Below are positions 1-7,663 of a stretch of 53,425 bases of DNA, piece after piece. How positions within the stretch are numbered: position 1 is the stretch's first letter; each line of letters starts with the position of its first letter. Source of the stretch: an uncultured Eubacteriales bacterium (GTDB lineage Bacteria; Bacillota; Clostridia; Christensenellales; Aristaeellaceae); the NCBI GenBank assembly GCA_902777335.1, contig CACYTF010000040.1, forward strand, positions 1-53,425, read 5' to 3'. Position numbers and translations under genes: made by a program. The notes below the pieces were generated by a model that saw only the letters and a program-made list of their open reading frames with translations, searched no databases and was not told the origin of the DNA.

Positions 1-1252
1 CGTTGTTCGCGTTCAGCGGGTTGGTCGCCTCCATGTGGACCTTCTCGATCTGCGAGGCGACCGCCTCCGCGTTCATGTGTACGGTGTCCATGATGAGCCG
101 GTCGCTCGCCTGCACGCGCTGCATCGTGTCGGGGCGTCTGTCCTCCCGGACGATGCGCGAGAACTCAAGCCGGATCTCTTCATTCGGGATACGGACCTTT
201 TCCGTCCGCTCGTCGTAGGCGAGGTATCCCAGATGAACGAGCAGCGTGAGCACATCGTCCCGATTCCTGAATGTGATCAGATCGTTGGCAAAGCCGTTGA
301 TGTCGACAGGCACTTCAACGCCGCCGATGAGCTGCGCAACGGTCTGCCCCAGACCGCGCTCGTCTCTGGCGATGTACCCCAACAGGCTTTCCGCGGCGGA
401 GGTTTCCGTCCAGTAGGAGCGGAAGCGATTGTTGCGGATCGCCTTCATCACAGAATTCGGATTGTAGACAGAGCCTATGTCCTCCAGGGCATACCCGTCA
501 TACCATTGCTTCATCAGCGAAAAGTCACGATGATGCTTTTCGCAAAGCGTGGCGACTTCCGCCTCGGTAAAGCCGACATATTCGGCAAATTGGAGCGGGC
601 CGAGCATCGTGTATTCCTGAAAATCCGATATCGCCGACTGGGAGCCGTCCTTCTTGATCGGCAGTATGCCCGTCATATACGCGGCGGCGAAGGTCTTGGC
701 CGTGGTCGCACTGCTCTTGAAGAGCGTGCGCAGGAATTCCAGATACTCGCGCTGTATCCCGGGGGCCTCGCGAATCGGCGCGTCCCATTCGTCGATGATC
801 ATGATGAACTTGTTGCCCGCGGCTTCAACCGCGTTGACCAGCGTCGCGCTGAACCCTTCGACCACGGTAAGAGCCGGGTACGCCTCCGTCAGCTCCCTCA
901 GGATGTTCCGCTTGATAAAGGCGATCAGGTCCTCCGTCGAGGTCTCTCCAAGCACATCGGTCATGTTCAGATAGATGACGTCATACCTGTTGAGGTGCCT
1001 TTTATAATCCGACGACTGCGCGATCTTCAAATCCCCGAAGAGACTTTCCGAATCGCAGGACTTGTCATAGTAGGCGCACAGCATCTGCGCGGCGAAGGAT
1101 TTGCCGAAGCGGCGCGGTCGGCTGACGCAGGTCATGGACCGCGTCGTGTCTATGGTTTCGTTGATCAGCGCGATCAAGCCGCTCTTGTCCACGTAAACAT
1201 CGTTTCGAATGCGGGAGAAGCCGCTGTTTCCGGGATTCAGATAGGTTCCCAT
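1..1252 (-). CDS. AAA-ATPase-like protein, 3' end beyond window
   Basis: The first 417 codons are visible and the C-terminus runs off the left edge. The protein begins MGTYLNPGNSGFSRI and has the AAA-ATPase_like (PF09820) signature: a Walker A loop in SRPRRFGKS near residue 50, and a Walker B-like strand FIMIIDEWDAP near residue 155. Relatives, often present in many copies in gut Clostridia, end in a PD-(D/E)XK nuclease domain that would lie outside the window. The start at 1252 is preceded by GGAGGTG at good spacing and a promoter at 1319-1347. No biochemical role is established for the family; mobile-element or defence roles are often suspected. Family assignment is firm, function is not. 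Confidence 0.85.
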   Translation of the reverse strand, partial: MGTYLNPGNSGFSRIRNDVYVDKSGLIALINETIDTTRSMTCVSRPRRFGKSFAAQMLCAYYDKSCDSESLFGDLKIAQSSDYKRHLNRYDVIYLNMTDVLGETSTEDLIAFIKRNILRELTEAYPALTVVEGFSATLVNAVEAAGNKFIMIIDEWDAPIREAPGIQREYLEFLRTLFKSSATTAKTFAAAYMTGILPIKKDGSQSAISDFQEYTMLGPLQFAEYVGFTEAEVATLCEKHHRDFSLMKQWYDGYALEDIGSVYNPNSVMKAIRNNRFRSYWTETSAAESLLGYIARDERGLGQTVAQLIGGVEVPVDINGFANDLITFRNRDDVLTLLVHLGYLAYDERTEKVRIPNEEIRLEFSRIVREDRRPDTMQRVQASDRLIMDTVHMNAEAVASQIEKVHMEATNPLNANN

Positions 1253-1318
1253 GCCGTTCACCTCCGACGACGGAATCACGCCTGCAGCCGGCGCGCGCTC
1301 CGCCTGCCATGCACATTC

Positions 1319-1347
1319 ATTATAACCGAAACGGGCGGAATGCGCAA
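1319..1347 (-). promoter_or_regulatory. Promoter of the AAA-ATPase gene
   Basis: On the minus strand TTGCGC (1342-1347) and TATAAT (1319-1324) are separated by 17 bases. The block closely resembles the mntA promoter at 3403-3431, including the flanking GGTTGCGCAT and TTATAATGAATGTG. Confidence 0.7.
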
Positions 1348-1376
1348 CCGTCTGTCCGCGCGCAATGAACGAATGC

Positions 1377-1405
1377 TTGCAATCCTCGGCGCTTTGCGGT
1401 ATACT
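1377..1405 (+). promoter_or_regulatory. Promoter of the DUF3592-proB unit
   Basis: TTGCAA (1377-1382), a 17-base spacer and TATACT (1400-1405) lie about 50 bases upstream of the DUF3592 start. It diverges from the AAA-ATPase promoter. The 200-base gap between the two genes holds only these two promoters. Confidence 0.6.
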
Positions 1406-1456
1406 GTGCTCATCCAGCATCTTCCTCGCATACAAACCCCATCCGGGAGGCGCGAC

Positions 1457-1903
1457 ATGTCCGGCAGCGATTTGTTCCTGATCATCTTCACCGGCGTATG
1501 GTGCCTGGTGGGCGTCATATTCCTGGGCGTGGGCTTCGGCCTGTACCGCGCCGCGAAGCGGCGGGAGGAGCGGCTGCGCGCCCGGGCCGAGGGCGTGATC
1601 ACAGAGGTGGCGCGCCGGACGCGCCATACCTCCGATGGCCGCAGCGTCAGCTGGCACCCCATCGTGGCCTTTGATGTGGACGGCCGCACGATCTCGCTGG
1701 AGAGCAGCGACGGCAGCGGGCGCAAGCGGTACTACGAGGGGCAGCGCGTGGAGGTGCTGTACGACCCGGACGACCCGACCTGCTTTCGGCTGGAGGGCCG
1801 GGACACGCTGGCGCTCTTGGGCAAGATCTTTCTGGGCGTGGGCGCGCTGTGCGTCGCCGTCGGCCTCGACGCGGTGCTGGTGGTCAAATGCCTCGTCCGA
1901 TGA
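1457..1903 (+). CDS. DUF3592-type membrane protein
   Basis: This 148-residue protein starts at ATG 1457 after GGGAGG. It has one N-terminal transmembrane segment (about residues 6-28), a basic stretch (AAKRREERLRAR), a small beta-rich middle and a second C-terminal transmembrane segment (about 120-143). The middle has the DUF3592 pattern: HPIVAFDVDG, then YYEGQRVEVLYDPDDP. The family has no assigned biochemical role. It lies 24 bases upstream of proB and is probably cotranscribed with it. A much longer reading frame is open upstream of this start, but it is only the antisense shadow of the AAA-ATPase gene. Confidence 0.8.
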   Translation: MSGSDLFLIIFTGVWCLVGVIFLGVGFGLYRAAKRREERLRARAEGVITEVARRTRHTSDGRSVSWHPIVAFDVDGRTISLESSDGSGRKRYYEGQRVEVLYDPDDPTCFRLEGRDTLALLGKIFLGVGALCVAVGLDAVLVVKCLVR

Positions 1904-1927
1904 ATCGCGTTTGAAAGGGGATACGCC

Positions 1928-2701
1928 ATGAGAATCGTGGTCAAGGTGGGCACGTCCACCCTCGCCCATCCCACCGGGCGGATGAACATACGCCGCGTGG
2001 AGGCGCTGTGCAAGGTGCTCTCCGACGTAAAGAATGCCGGGCACGAGGTGATCCTGGTGTCCTCCGGCGCCATCGGCATGGGCGTGGGCAAGCTGTCGCT
2101 GAAGGAGCGGTCCTCGGACATCCCCACCAAGCAGGCCGCGGCGGCGGTGGGCCAGTGCGAGCTGATGTACACCTACGACCGGCTGTTCTCCGAGTACAAC
2201 CACACGGTGGCCCAGCTGCTGGTCACCGGCAGCGACGTGGAGGACGCGGCCCGCAGGACCCACTTCCACAACACGCTGTACCGGCTGCTGGCGCTGGGCG
2301 CGCTGCCGGTCATCAACGAGAACGACACCATCGCCACCGACGAGATCGTCATCGGCGACAACGACACGCTGTCCGCCATCGTGGCCGCCACGGTGCGGGC
2401 GGACCTGCTGGTGCTGCTGTCGGACATCGACGGGCTGTACACCGCCGACCCCCGCGGCGACGCCGGAGCGGAGCTGATCCCCGTGGTCAAGGCCGTCACC
2501 CCCGAGATCGAGGCGCTGGCCGGCGGCAACGGCACCACGCTGGGCACCGGCGGCATGGTCACCAAGCTGCGGGCCGCCCGCATCGCCGGCGAGGCCGGCA
2601 TCGACATGGTGATCGCCAACGGCGCGCGGCCGGAGCTGATCTATGATATTATAGAGGGAAAACCGGTGGGAACGCGGTTTATCGGAAACAGGATGCGATA
2701 A
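1928..2701 (+). CDS. proB: Glutamate 5-kinase
   Basis: ProB phosphorylates L-glutamate to gamma-glutamyl phosphate, the first step of proline synthesis in the cytoplasm. The 257-residue protein has the amino-acid kinase fold: RIVVKVGTSTL at the N-terminus, VSSGAIGMGVG near residue 45, NENDTIATDEI near 135 and LLSDIDGLYTADPR near 165. It ends after the kinase domain, so it lacks the C-terminal PUA domain of E. coli ProB (about 367 residues); short forms are common. GAAAGGGG precedes the ATG. Its partner proA lies 870 bases downstream, split off by the antisense mntA-hepT pair, and has its own promoter. Confidence 0.95.
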   Translation: MRIVVKVGTSTLAHPTGRMNIRRVEALCKVLSDVKNAGHEVILVSSGAIGMGVGKLSLKERSSDIPTKQAAAAVGQCELMYTYDRLFSEYNHTVAQLLVTGSDVEDAARRTHFHNTLYRLLALGALPVINENDTIATDEIVIGDNDTLSAIVAATVRADLLVLLSDIDGLYTADPRGDAGAELIPVVKAVTPEIEALAGGNGTTLGTGGMVTKLRAARIAGEAGIDMVIANGARPELIYDIIEGKPVGTRFIGNRMR

Positions 2702-2738
2702 CAGGGCAAAGCGATAATCGTTAAAGGTGAAGCTGTCA

Positions 2739-2764
2739 AAACAGATCCCGTCAGGGATCTGTTT
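2739..2764. terminator. Hairpin between proB and hepT
   Basis: A perfect 11-bp stem (AAACAGATCCC / GGGATCTGTTT, loop GTCA) with A-rich and T-rich ends can work in both directions, for proB from the left and hepT from the right. The hepT stop codon (2751-2753) lies inside it. Confidence 0.65.
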
Positions 2765-3086
2765 CCACTATCCTGTTCAGCTGTTCCTTCAACACCGGCA
2801 GATCATCCCGTATGATTTGCCAGATGAGCAGGAAATTGACGCCTTCATAATCGTGGATGATACGGTTTCGCAGGCCATAGATATTTCGCCAGGGGATTTC
2901 CGGATGCGCCTTCGCAAACGTATCATCGACTCTGTTGGCCAGTTCTCCGATCTGGCCCAGATTGAACACGCATGCCTCCGCCAGCTTCGAATCGGCACAG
3001 AACTGCTCGTAGGTCACGCCCTCGCAATAGACTGTGATCTTCTCCGCGTAGGCGGACAGCTTTCTCACGATCATCTCATTCTTCAT
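2751..3086 (-). CDS. hepT: HepT-like ribonuclease toxin (DUF86)
   Basis: This 111-residue all-helical protein has the HepT signature RNRIIHDYEG near residues 70-80, which fits the RX4HXY active-site motif of the HEPN RNase superfamily. In characterised MntA-HepT modules HepT is an RNA-cleaving toxin and MntA silences it by adding AMP to the motif tyrosine; that tyrosine is present here. The start overlaps the 3' end of the nucleotidyltransferase gene by 11 bases, the usual coupled arrangement. The pair runs antisense to proB and proA. All active-site residues are kept, so it looks functional. Confidence 0.9.
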   Translation of the reverse strand: MKNEMIVRKLSAYAEKITVYCEGVTYEQFCADSKLAEACVFNLGQIGELANRVDDTFAKAHPEIPWRNIYGLRNRIIHDYEGVNFLLIWQIIRDDLPVLKEQLNRIVETDP

Positions 3087-3375
3087 AAACCGTTATACCC
3101 GTCTCTCGAATTTCGCGATCAATGCGCGACCCTGCCTGAATGTGCGTCACGTCGAACAGATCCACTTCCTTGCCGACGGTATGCCGAACATCGTCCAAAA
3201 AGCCAACGAAACGCAGGCCGCTCAATCCGCTGTCAACCAGCAAATCCACATCGCTCTTCTCCGTGGCGGTACCTTTGCCATAGGAGCCAAACAAAACCGC
3301 ACGACGAATACCGTATCGCGCAAAAACCGGCGCAAGAGTATCCCGCAGCTGTGGCACAGTATAGATTCCTGTCAT
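3076..3375 (-). CDS. mntA: MntA-like nucleotidyltransferase antitoxin
   Basis: This 99-residue minimal nucleotidyltransferase has the pol-beta core motif GSYGKGTATEKSDVDLLVD (GS...DxD), followed by KEVDLFDV, which supplies the third acidic position. It is the upstream partner of hepT and by family precedent AMPylates HepT to neutralise it. I place the start at 3375 because AGGGGGG lies just upstream of that ATG; an in-frame extension to 3435 would cover the promoter at 3403-3431. Confidence 0.88.
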   Translation of the reverse strand: MTGIYTVPQLRDTLAPVFARYGIRRAVLFGSYGKGTATEKSDVDLLVDSGLSGLRFVGFLDDVRHTVGKEVDLFDVTHIQAGSRIDREIRETGITVYEE

Positions 3376-3402
3376 ACAATCCCCCCTGTGTTTCCCACAT
3401 TC

Positions 3403-3431
3403 ATTATAACCCAAACCAGCCGGATGCGCAA
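3403..3431 (-). promoter_or_regulatory. Promoter of mntA-hepT
   Basis: Minus-strand TTGCGC (3426-3431), 17 bases, then TATAAT (3403-3408). Most bases from GGTTGCGCAT to TTATAATGAATGTG match the AAA-ATPase promoter at 1319-1347. Confidence 0.7.
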
Positions 3432-3487
3432 CCATCCAAAATCAGAAATGGAAGCTCCCCAGTGCCCGCTCATAACCGAAAAATGCA

Positions 3488-3516
3488 TTTACACCACCGC
3501 GATGAAATGCTATAAT
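3488..3516 (+). promoter_or_regulatory. Promoter of proA
   Basis: TTTACA (3488-3493), a 17-base spacer and TATAAT (3511-3516) lie 54 bases before proA. The separate promoter fits proA being cut off from proB by the toxin-antitoxin pair. Confidence 0.75.
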
Positions 3517-3569
3517 ACCTCTACCATTCATCCTCACCGTTCCCATCCACGTTACAGGAGGCAACAGAT

Positions 3570-4826
3570 ATGACGACAATCGACATCCTCAAATCGGCCC
3601 GCGCGGCGTGGCCGGCGCTTCAGAAGGCGGACACGGCAAAGAAGAACGCGGCGCTGAGCGCCATGGCTGACGCGCTGATCGCGCGGCAGGCGGACATACT
3701 GGCCGCGAACGATCTGGACATGGCGGCGGCGCAGGGCAGGATCAGCGAGGTCATGCTGGACCGGCTGAAGCTGACCGGCGCGCGCATCGAGGGCATGGCC
3801 GAGGGCATCCGCCAGGTGGCGGCGCTTCCGGACCCGGTGGGCGAGGTGATCTACCGCGCCCAGCGCCCCAACGGGCTTGTGATCGAGCGCACGCGGGTGC
3901 CGATGGGCGTGATCGCCATCATCTACGAGAGCCGCCCGAACGTCACCAGCGACGCGGCGGCGCTGGCCCTGAAGGCCGGCAGCGCCTGCGTGCTGCGCGG
4001 CGGCAAGGAGGCCTTCCGCTCGGCAAACGCCATTGTGGCGGCGCTGCAGGCGGGGCTGGAATCGGTGGGGCTGCCGGCGGCGCTTGCGCAGCTGGTGCAG
4101 GACACCACCCGCCAGAGCGCCACGGACCTGATGACGGCGGTGGGCCTGGTGGACCTGCTGATCCCCCGCGGCGGCGCGGGGCTGATCCGCGCCGTCACCG
4201 AGAACGCCAAGGTGCCCTGCATACAGACCGGCACCGGCATCTGCCACGTGTACGTGGACGCCGACTGCGACCAGGCCATGGCCCTCGACATCATCGACAA
4301 CGCCAAGACCAGCCGCCCCTCGGTGTGCAACGCCGAGGAGGTGCTGCTGGTGCACCGGGCCGTCGCCGCCGAATTCCTGCCGAAGCTGAAGGCGCGGCTG
4401 GTGGACGGCCGGGCGGCGAAGGGTCTTGTGCCGGTGGAGCTGCGGCTGGACGCCGAGGCCGCGGCCATCATCCCCGGCACGCCTGCGGGCGAGCGGGACT
4501 TCGACACCGAATTCCTGGACTACATACTGGCCGTGGGCATCGTCGGCGGCGTGGACGAGGCCATTGCCCACATCGCCGCCCACTCCACCGGCCACAGCGA
4601 GGCGGTGGTCTCCCGCGACCCGGCGGTGCTGGACGCCTTCGCCCGGGGCGTGGACAGCGCGGCGGTGTACCTGAACTGCTCCACTCGCTTCACCGACGGC
4701 GGCGAGTTCGGCCTGGGCTGCGAGATGGGCATCTCCACCCAGAAGCTGCACGCCCGCGGCCCGATGGGGCTGGAGGAGCTGACCACGTACAAGTACATCG
4801 TGCGCGGCAGCGGGCAGGTCAGGTGA
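3570..4826 (+). CDS. proA: Gamma-glutamyl phosphate reductase
   Basis: ProA reduces gamma-glutamyl phosphate to glutamate semialdehyde with NADPH, the second step of proline synthesis. The 418-residue protein is full length. Family motifs are the cofactor-binding [18 protein letters not shown] near residue 110, [10 protein letters not shown] near 195, the catalytic cysteine in [14 protein letters not shown] near 255, and the C-terminal [33 protein letters not shown] precedes the ATG. Its stop codon lies inside the long palindrome at 4824-4889, shared with the convergent gene. Confidence 0.97.
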   Translation: MTTIDILKSARAAWPALQKADTAKKNAALSAMADALIARQADILAANDLDMAAAQGRISEVMLDRLKLTGARIEGMAEGIRQVAALPDPVGEVIYRAQRPNGLVIERTRVPMGVIAIIYESRPNVTSDAAALALKAGSACVLRGGKEAFRSANAIVAALQAGLESVGLPAALAQLVQDTTRQSATDLMTAVGLVDLLIPRGGAGLIRAVTENAKVPCIQTGTGICHVYVDADCDQAMALDIIDNAKTSRPSVCNAEEVLLVHRAVAAEFLPKLKARLVDGRAAKGLVPVELRLDAEAAAIIPGTPAGERDFDTEFLDYILAVGIVGGVDEAIAHIAAHSTGHSEAVVSRDPAVLDAFARGVDSAAVYLNCSTRFTDGGEFGLGCEMGISTQKLHARGPMGLEELTTYKYIVRGSGQVR

Positions 4827-4889
4827 CCGACAGTCCAAAAAGGAACGGACCGGTATGCGCCGGTCCGTTCCTTTTTGGACTGTCGGTCA
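4824..4889. terminator. Bidirectional terminator between proA and a convergent gene
   Basis: A 66-base inverted repeat with 30-bp arms begins with the TGA of proA and ends with the TGA, read on the other strand, of the gene at 4887-5183. The arms contain CCAAAAAGG / CCTTTTTGG, giving A- and T-rich tracts, and the loop is TATGCG. Both stop codons are part of the stem. Confidence 0.8.
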
Positions 4890-5183
4890 TTCCTCGTCCT
4901 TGCCCTTGAACAGGTCGCCGATCTTGCCGATGACGTTCTTGGCGCCCTCGACGATCTTCTCGTCCACGTCGGTCTTGTCCAGCAGCTCCTGGGCCTTGCC
5001 CTTCAGGCCCTTGGCGGCGTCCACGATCTTCTCGTCCACGTCCGTCTTGTCCAGCAGCTCCTGGGCCTTGCCCTTCAGGCCCTTGGCGGCGTCCACGATC
5101 TTCTCGTCCACGTCCGTCTTGTCCAGCAGCTCCTGCGCCTTGTTCTTCACGGTATCCACAGCCTTGTTCAGTTCCTCGCTCAT
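4887..5183 (-). CDS. Charged helical repeat protein (98 aa)
   Basis: This is a small, highly charged, cysteine-free protein. After MSEELNKAVDTVKN come three 24-residue repeats (KAQELLDKTDVDEKIVDAAKG and variants), then a lysine-rich tail. The pattern suggests amphipathic helices of the LEA/CsbD/YtxH-like type seen in stress proteins, but I recognise no defined family. The start at 5183 is chosen for AAGGAG eight bases upstream; six more in-frame codons precede it without a better ribosome site. It has its own promoter (5219-5247). Codon-level identity of the repeats suggests recent duplication. Confidence 0.75.
   Translation of the reverse strand: MSEELNKAVDTVKNKAQELLDKTDVDEKIVDAAKGLKGKAQELLDKTDVDEKIVDAAKGLKGKAQELLDKTDVDEKIVEGAKNVIGKIGDLFKGKDEE
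4926..5141 (-). repeat. Three 72-bp tandem repeats inside a gene
   Basis: Exact 72-base periodicity is visible: GTCCGTCTTGTCC ends at 5052 and 5124, with a one-base variant at 4980. The two units nearest the gene start are almost identical; the third diverges at its end (VEGAKNVIG). Confidence 0.9.
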
Positions 5184-5218
5184 GGAATGATCTCCTTTCA
5201 AACATGGGATTTGTGAAT

Positions 5219-5247
5219 ATTATAGTAAGTTTCCCCCGCCGCGTCAA
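5219..5247 (-). promoter_or_regulatory. Promoter of the helical repeat protein
   Basis: Minus-strand TTGACG (5242-5247), 17-base spacer, TATAAT (5219-5224), about 36 bases upstream of the start codon. Near-consensus. Confidence 0.75.
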
Positions 5248-5315
5248 GGCCAAATCGGCGCTGTACCAGCACGACCTGTCGACGGTTTAAAATTCCGTGA
5301 TTCACACGCCGATAA

Positions 5316-5344
5316 TTGACATTCGCCCCCGGGGCGGGTACAAT
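5316..5344 (+). promoter_or_regulatory. Strong promoter of the pyrC operon
   Basis: A perfect TTGACA (5316-5321), 17-base spacer and TACAAT (5339-5344). Transcription should begin near 5351, giving a leader of about 150 bases before pyrC. Confidence 0.85.
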
Positions 5345-5350
5345 ACCTTC

Positions 5351-5465
5351 CAGTAAAAGCAATCTTTAATTCGGCACGGGATGCCGGCAAGATGCGCAAT
5401 ATAAGCGATGCTCCGCACTGCGCGGCGCGGTTTGTATGTCATCCTGCCGGAAGGGCAGGTTTTTT
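5351..5465 (+). promoter_or_regulatory. Candidate transcription attenuator in the pyrC leader
   Basis: An intrinsic terminator (CCTGCC 5443-5448 / GGCAGG 5454-5459, then six Ts) lies before pyrC. Its 5' arm includes TGCCGG (5445-5450), which can instead pair with CCGGCA (5384-5389). Those bases overlap TGCCG (5382-5386), which can pair with CGGCA (5372-5376). The three alternative helices form an anti-antiterminator, antiterminator and terminator arrangement. I do not see a clear PyrR-binding consensus, so the effector is unknown. Pairing is seen in the sequence; the regulation is inferred. Confidence 0.5.
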
Positions 5466-5501
5466 GATGCCCGCCCCGCCCGAAGGATGGGAGGAAGCCC
5501 C

Positions 5502-6770
5502 TTGCAGCGCATCATCAGCGGCGTTCTGGCCTGTGTGGGCGGGCATTTTGTCCCGTCGGACATCGCCATTGAGGGCGGCAAGATCATCTCCGTCGTCCCC
5601 GCGGCGAGCGCCGCTTCAAGCAAAGCCCTGTACGCATTGCCCGGTTTCACAGATGTTCACGTGCATCTGCGAGAGCCGGGCTTTTCCTATAAGGAGACCA
5701 TCGCCACCGGCACCCGCGCCGCGGCCCGGGGCGGCTACGCCCGCGTGTGCGCCATGCCGAACCTGAGCCCCGCGCCGGACAGCGCGGCGCATTTGCGGGC
5801 CCAGCTGGACATCATCGAGCGGGACGCGGTGATCGACGTCGTCCCCTACGGCACGATCACGGTGGGCGAGGCGGGAGAGGCGCTTTCGGACATGGAGGCC
5901 CTCGCGCCCCACGTCTGCGCCTTCTCCGACGACGGCCGCGGTGTGCAGGATGACGATGTGATGCGCGCGGCGATGCGAAAGGCCAAGTCCCTCGGCAAGC
6001 TGATCGCCGCCCACTGCGAGGACAACCGGCTGCTGAAGGGCGGCTGCGTCCACGACGGCGCGTTTGCCAAGGCCCACGGCCTGCCGGGCATCTGCTCCGA
6101 GAGCGAGTGGGGCCAGATCGCCCGGGACCTGGACCTGGTCCGTCAGACCGGCTGCGCGTATCACGTGTGCCACATCTCCACGAAGGAGAGCGTCGATCTG
6201 ATCCGGCAGGCCAAAAAAGAGGGCCTGGACGTGACCTGCGAGACGGCCCCCCACTACCTGCTGCTCACCGAGGACGACCTTCGGGACGAGGGCCGCTTCA
6301 AGATGAACCCGCCGGTGCGAACCCGGGCCGACCGGGAAGCGCTGCTTCAGGGCCTGATGGACGGCACCATCGACATGATCGCCACCGACCACGCCCCCCA
6401 CGCCGCCGAGGAAAAGGCGAAGGGCCTGCGGGGCAGCGCCATGGGCATCGTGGGGCTGGAGACGGCCTTCCCGCTGCTGTACACCTACCTGGTGCGCATG
6501 ACGGGCCTGATCTCACTGGAAAGATTGGTCGACCTGATGTCGCTGGCCCCGGCGCGACGCTTCGGACTGCCGGCGGAGGGGCTGCGCCCCGGCGCGGACG
6601 CGAATCTCGCGCTGTGGGACCTGGACGCCAAATATGAAATCGACCCGAACGACTTCCTGTCCAAGGGCAGGGCCACGCCGTTTGAGGGGTGGCACGTATG
6701 CGGGCAATGTGTGGAAACGCTGTATAAGGGAAACGCCGTCTGGAGCCTGGCACAGGGGGCAACGCTGTGA
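5502..6770 (+). CDS. pyrC: Dihydroorotase
   Basis: PyrC closes carbamoyl-aspartate to dihydroorotate, the third step of UMP synthesis. The protein has the zinc-binding DVHVHLREPG motif near residue 50, MPNLSPAPD near 85, AHCEDN near 170 and the catalytic IATDHAPH near 295, typical of class I Gram-positive enzymes. I use TTG 5502 as start because GGGAGGA sits at good spacing; ATG 5487 in the same frame lacks a good site. From TTG it has 422 residues, the usual length. It follows a leader with an apparent attenuator and overlaps the next gene by four bases (GTGA), suggesting coupled translation. Confidence 0.95.
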   Translation: MQRIISGVLACVGGHFVPSDIAIEGGKIISVVPAASAASSKALYALPGFTDVHVHLREPGFSYKETIATGTRAAARGGYARVCAMPNLSPAPDSAAHLRAQLDIIERDAVIDVVPYGTITVGEAGEALSDMEALAPHVCAFSDDGRGVQDDDVMRAAMRKAKSLGKLIAAHCEDNRLLKGGCVHDGAFAKAHGLPGICSESEWGQIARDLDLVRQTGCAYHVCHISTKESVDLIRQAKKEGLDVTCETAPHYLLLTEDDLRDEGRFKMNPPVRTRADREALLQGLMDGTIDMIATDHAPHAAEEKAKGLRGSAMGIVGLETAFPLLYTYLVRMTGLISLERLVDLMSLAPARRFGLPAEGLRPGADANLALWDLDAKYEIDPNDFLSKGRATPFEGWHVCGQCVETLYKGNAVWSLAQGATL

Positions 6771-7663
6771 GAAACGAAAGAGAGATCATCGACCGCGTCC
6801 TGCAAATCGCAATCAGGGACGACGGCGTTCGGGCGGTCGTCCGCACAGAGCTCTTGCCCGTCCGGGAATACCTTCATGCCTACAGCTTCGTCTTTGTTGT
6901 GCGGAATGTGGACGACTATGACCGCGACATCTTTGAAAGCTGCCTCGGCGAAAGGATCCTGCTGTTTCGGGCCGACAGGAATTATCCCGAGATGTTCCCG
7001 GATACAAAGGCGCACCTGATGGTGTTCCGCGACGGGATAACGATCACCGTCAACGCCATGAGCCGGGATACCTTCCTCGCAAAATATGGCGGATCGCGCG
7101 CGCAGGAAGACGTCTGGATCGGGGAAACGTATCAAAAGCTGTTGGACAAGGACGACGCGCTCCCAATGGTCGACCGCCTCGTTGAAGGTCAGACCCTATT
7201 CGCGGAGCTTCCCTCTGAGGCCGCATTCCTGGGTGCCTGCGACGAGTTTTGGTGGGTAATGAAGACGCTTGCCGAGTACACGCTGAGGGAAGAGCTGCCC
7301 GCTGCGATGTACTATTTGAATGTCTCTGTCCGCAGCCTGCTGAACAGGATGCTGCACTGGCATCTCTACCTGCAATCCGGCAAACCTATCGACGTGGGCA
7401 TCCTCGACAGCAATCTGGAAAAGCTGCTGGAAGAAACGCTTTTCCTGTTGTACAGGAAGACTTACCCCGACGCGGACTGTGGGCATATCTGGGAAGCGTT
7501 TCGCGCCGCGTCCGAGCTGTGGCACAGGGTCGCAGGCATGGTGGCGGAACGCCGCGGATTCCAATACCCGTCCGCCGCCGAGGAAAACATGCTGGAATTC
7601 ATTCGGAACCTGAAGCATTCTCCAGCCTTCCCCTCTGGGGAAGGTGGCAGCCCGCAGGGCTGA
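6767..7663 (+). CDS. ANT(6)-like adenylyltransferase fold, catalytic residues lost
   Basis: The 298-residue protein aligns end to end with aminoglycoside 6-adenylyltransferases (ANT(6), AadE): similar N-terminus (MRNEREIIDRVLQIA), CDEFWW near residue 160, and the C-terminal RRGFQYP. The active-site elements of ANT(6) are replaced. The GSR of the nucleotide loop reads RTE (26-28), the metal-binding DYD reads AYS (38-40), and the third aspartate, IDLQF in ANT(6), is threonine 94 (ITVNA). It is therefore probably not an antibiotic-modifying enzyme. GTG start, overlapping pyrC by four bases. The last 13 or so residues (SPAFPSGEGGSPQG) and the stop come from a repeat inserted at 7624. Confidence 0.8.
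   Translation: MRNEREIIDRVLQIAIRDDGVRAVVRTELLPVREYLHAYSFVFVVRNVDDYDRDIFESCLGERILLFRADRNYPEMFPDTKAHLMVFRDGITITVNAMSRDTFLAKYGGSRAQEDVWIGETYQKLLDKDDALPMVDRLVEGQTLFAELPSEAAFLGACDEFWWVMKTLAEYTLREELPAAMYYLNVSVRSLLNRMLHWHLYLQSGKPIDVGILDSNLEKLLEETLFLLYRKTYPDADCGHIWEAFRAASELWHRVAGMVAERRGFQYPSAAEENMLEFIRNLKHSPAFPSGEGGSPQG

Noticed and set aside
35..1456. Long plus-strand frame running into the DUF3592 gene
   Set aside because: The upstream part is antisense to the AAA-ATPase gene. Only the segment from ATG 1457 has a ribosome site and a recognisable protein.
6767..7663. Calling this gene an aminoglycoside resistance determinant
   Set aside because: The nucleotide-binding and metal-binding residues of ANT(6) are all replaced, so activity on aminoglycosides is unlikely.
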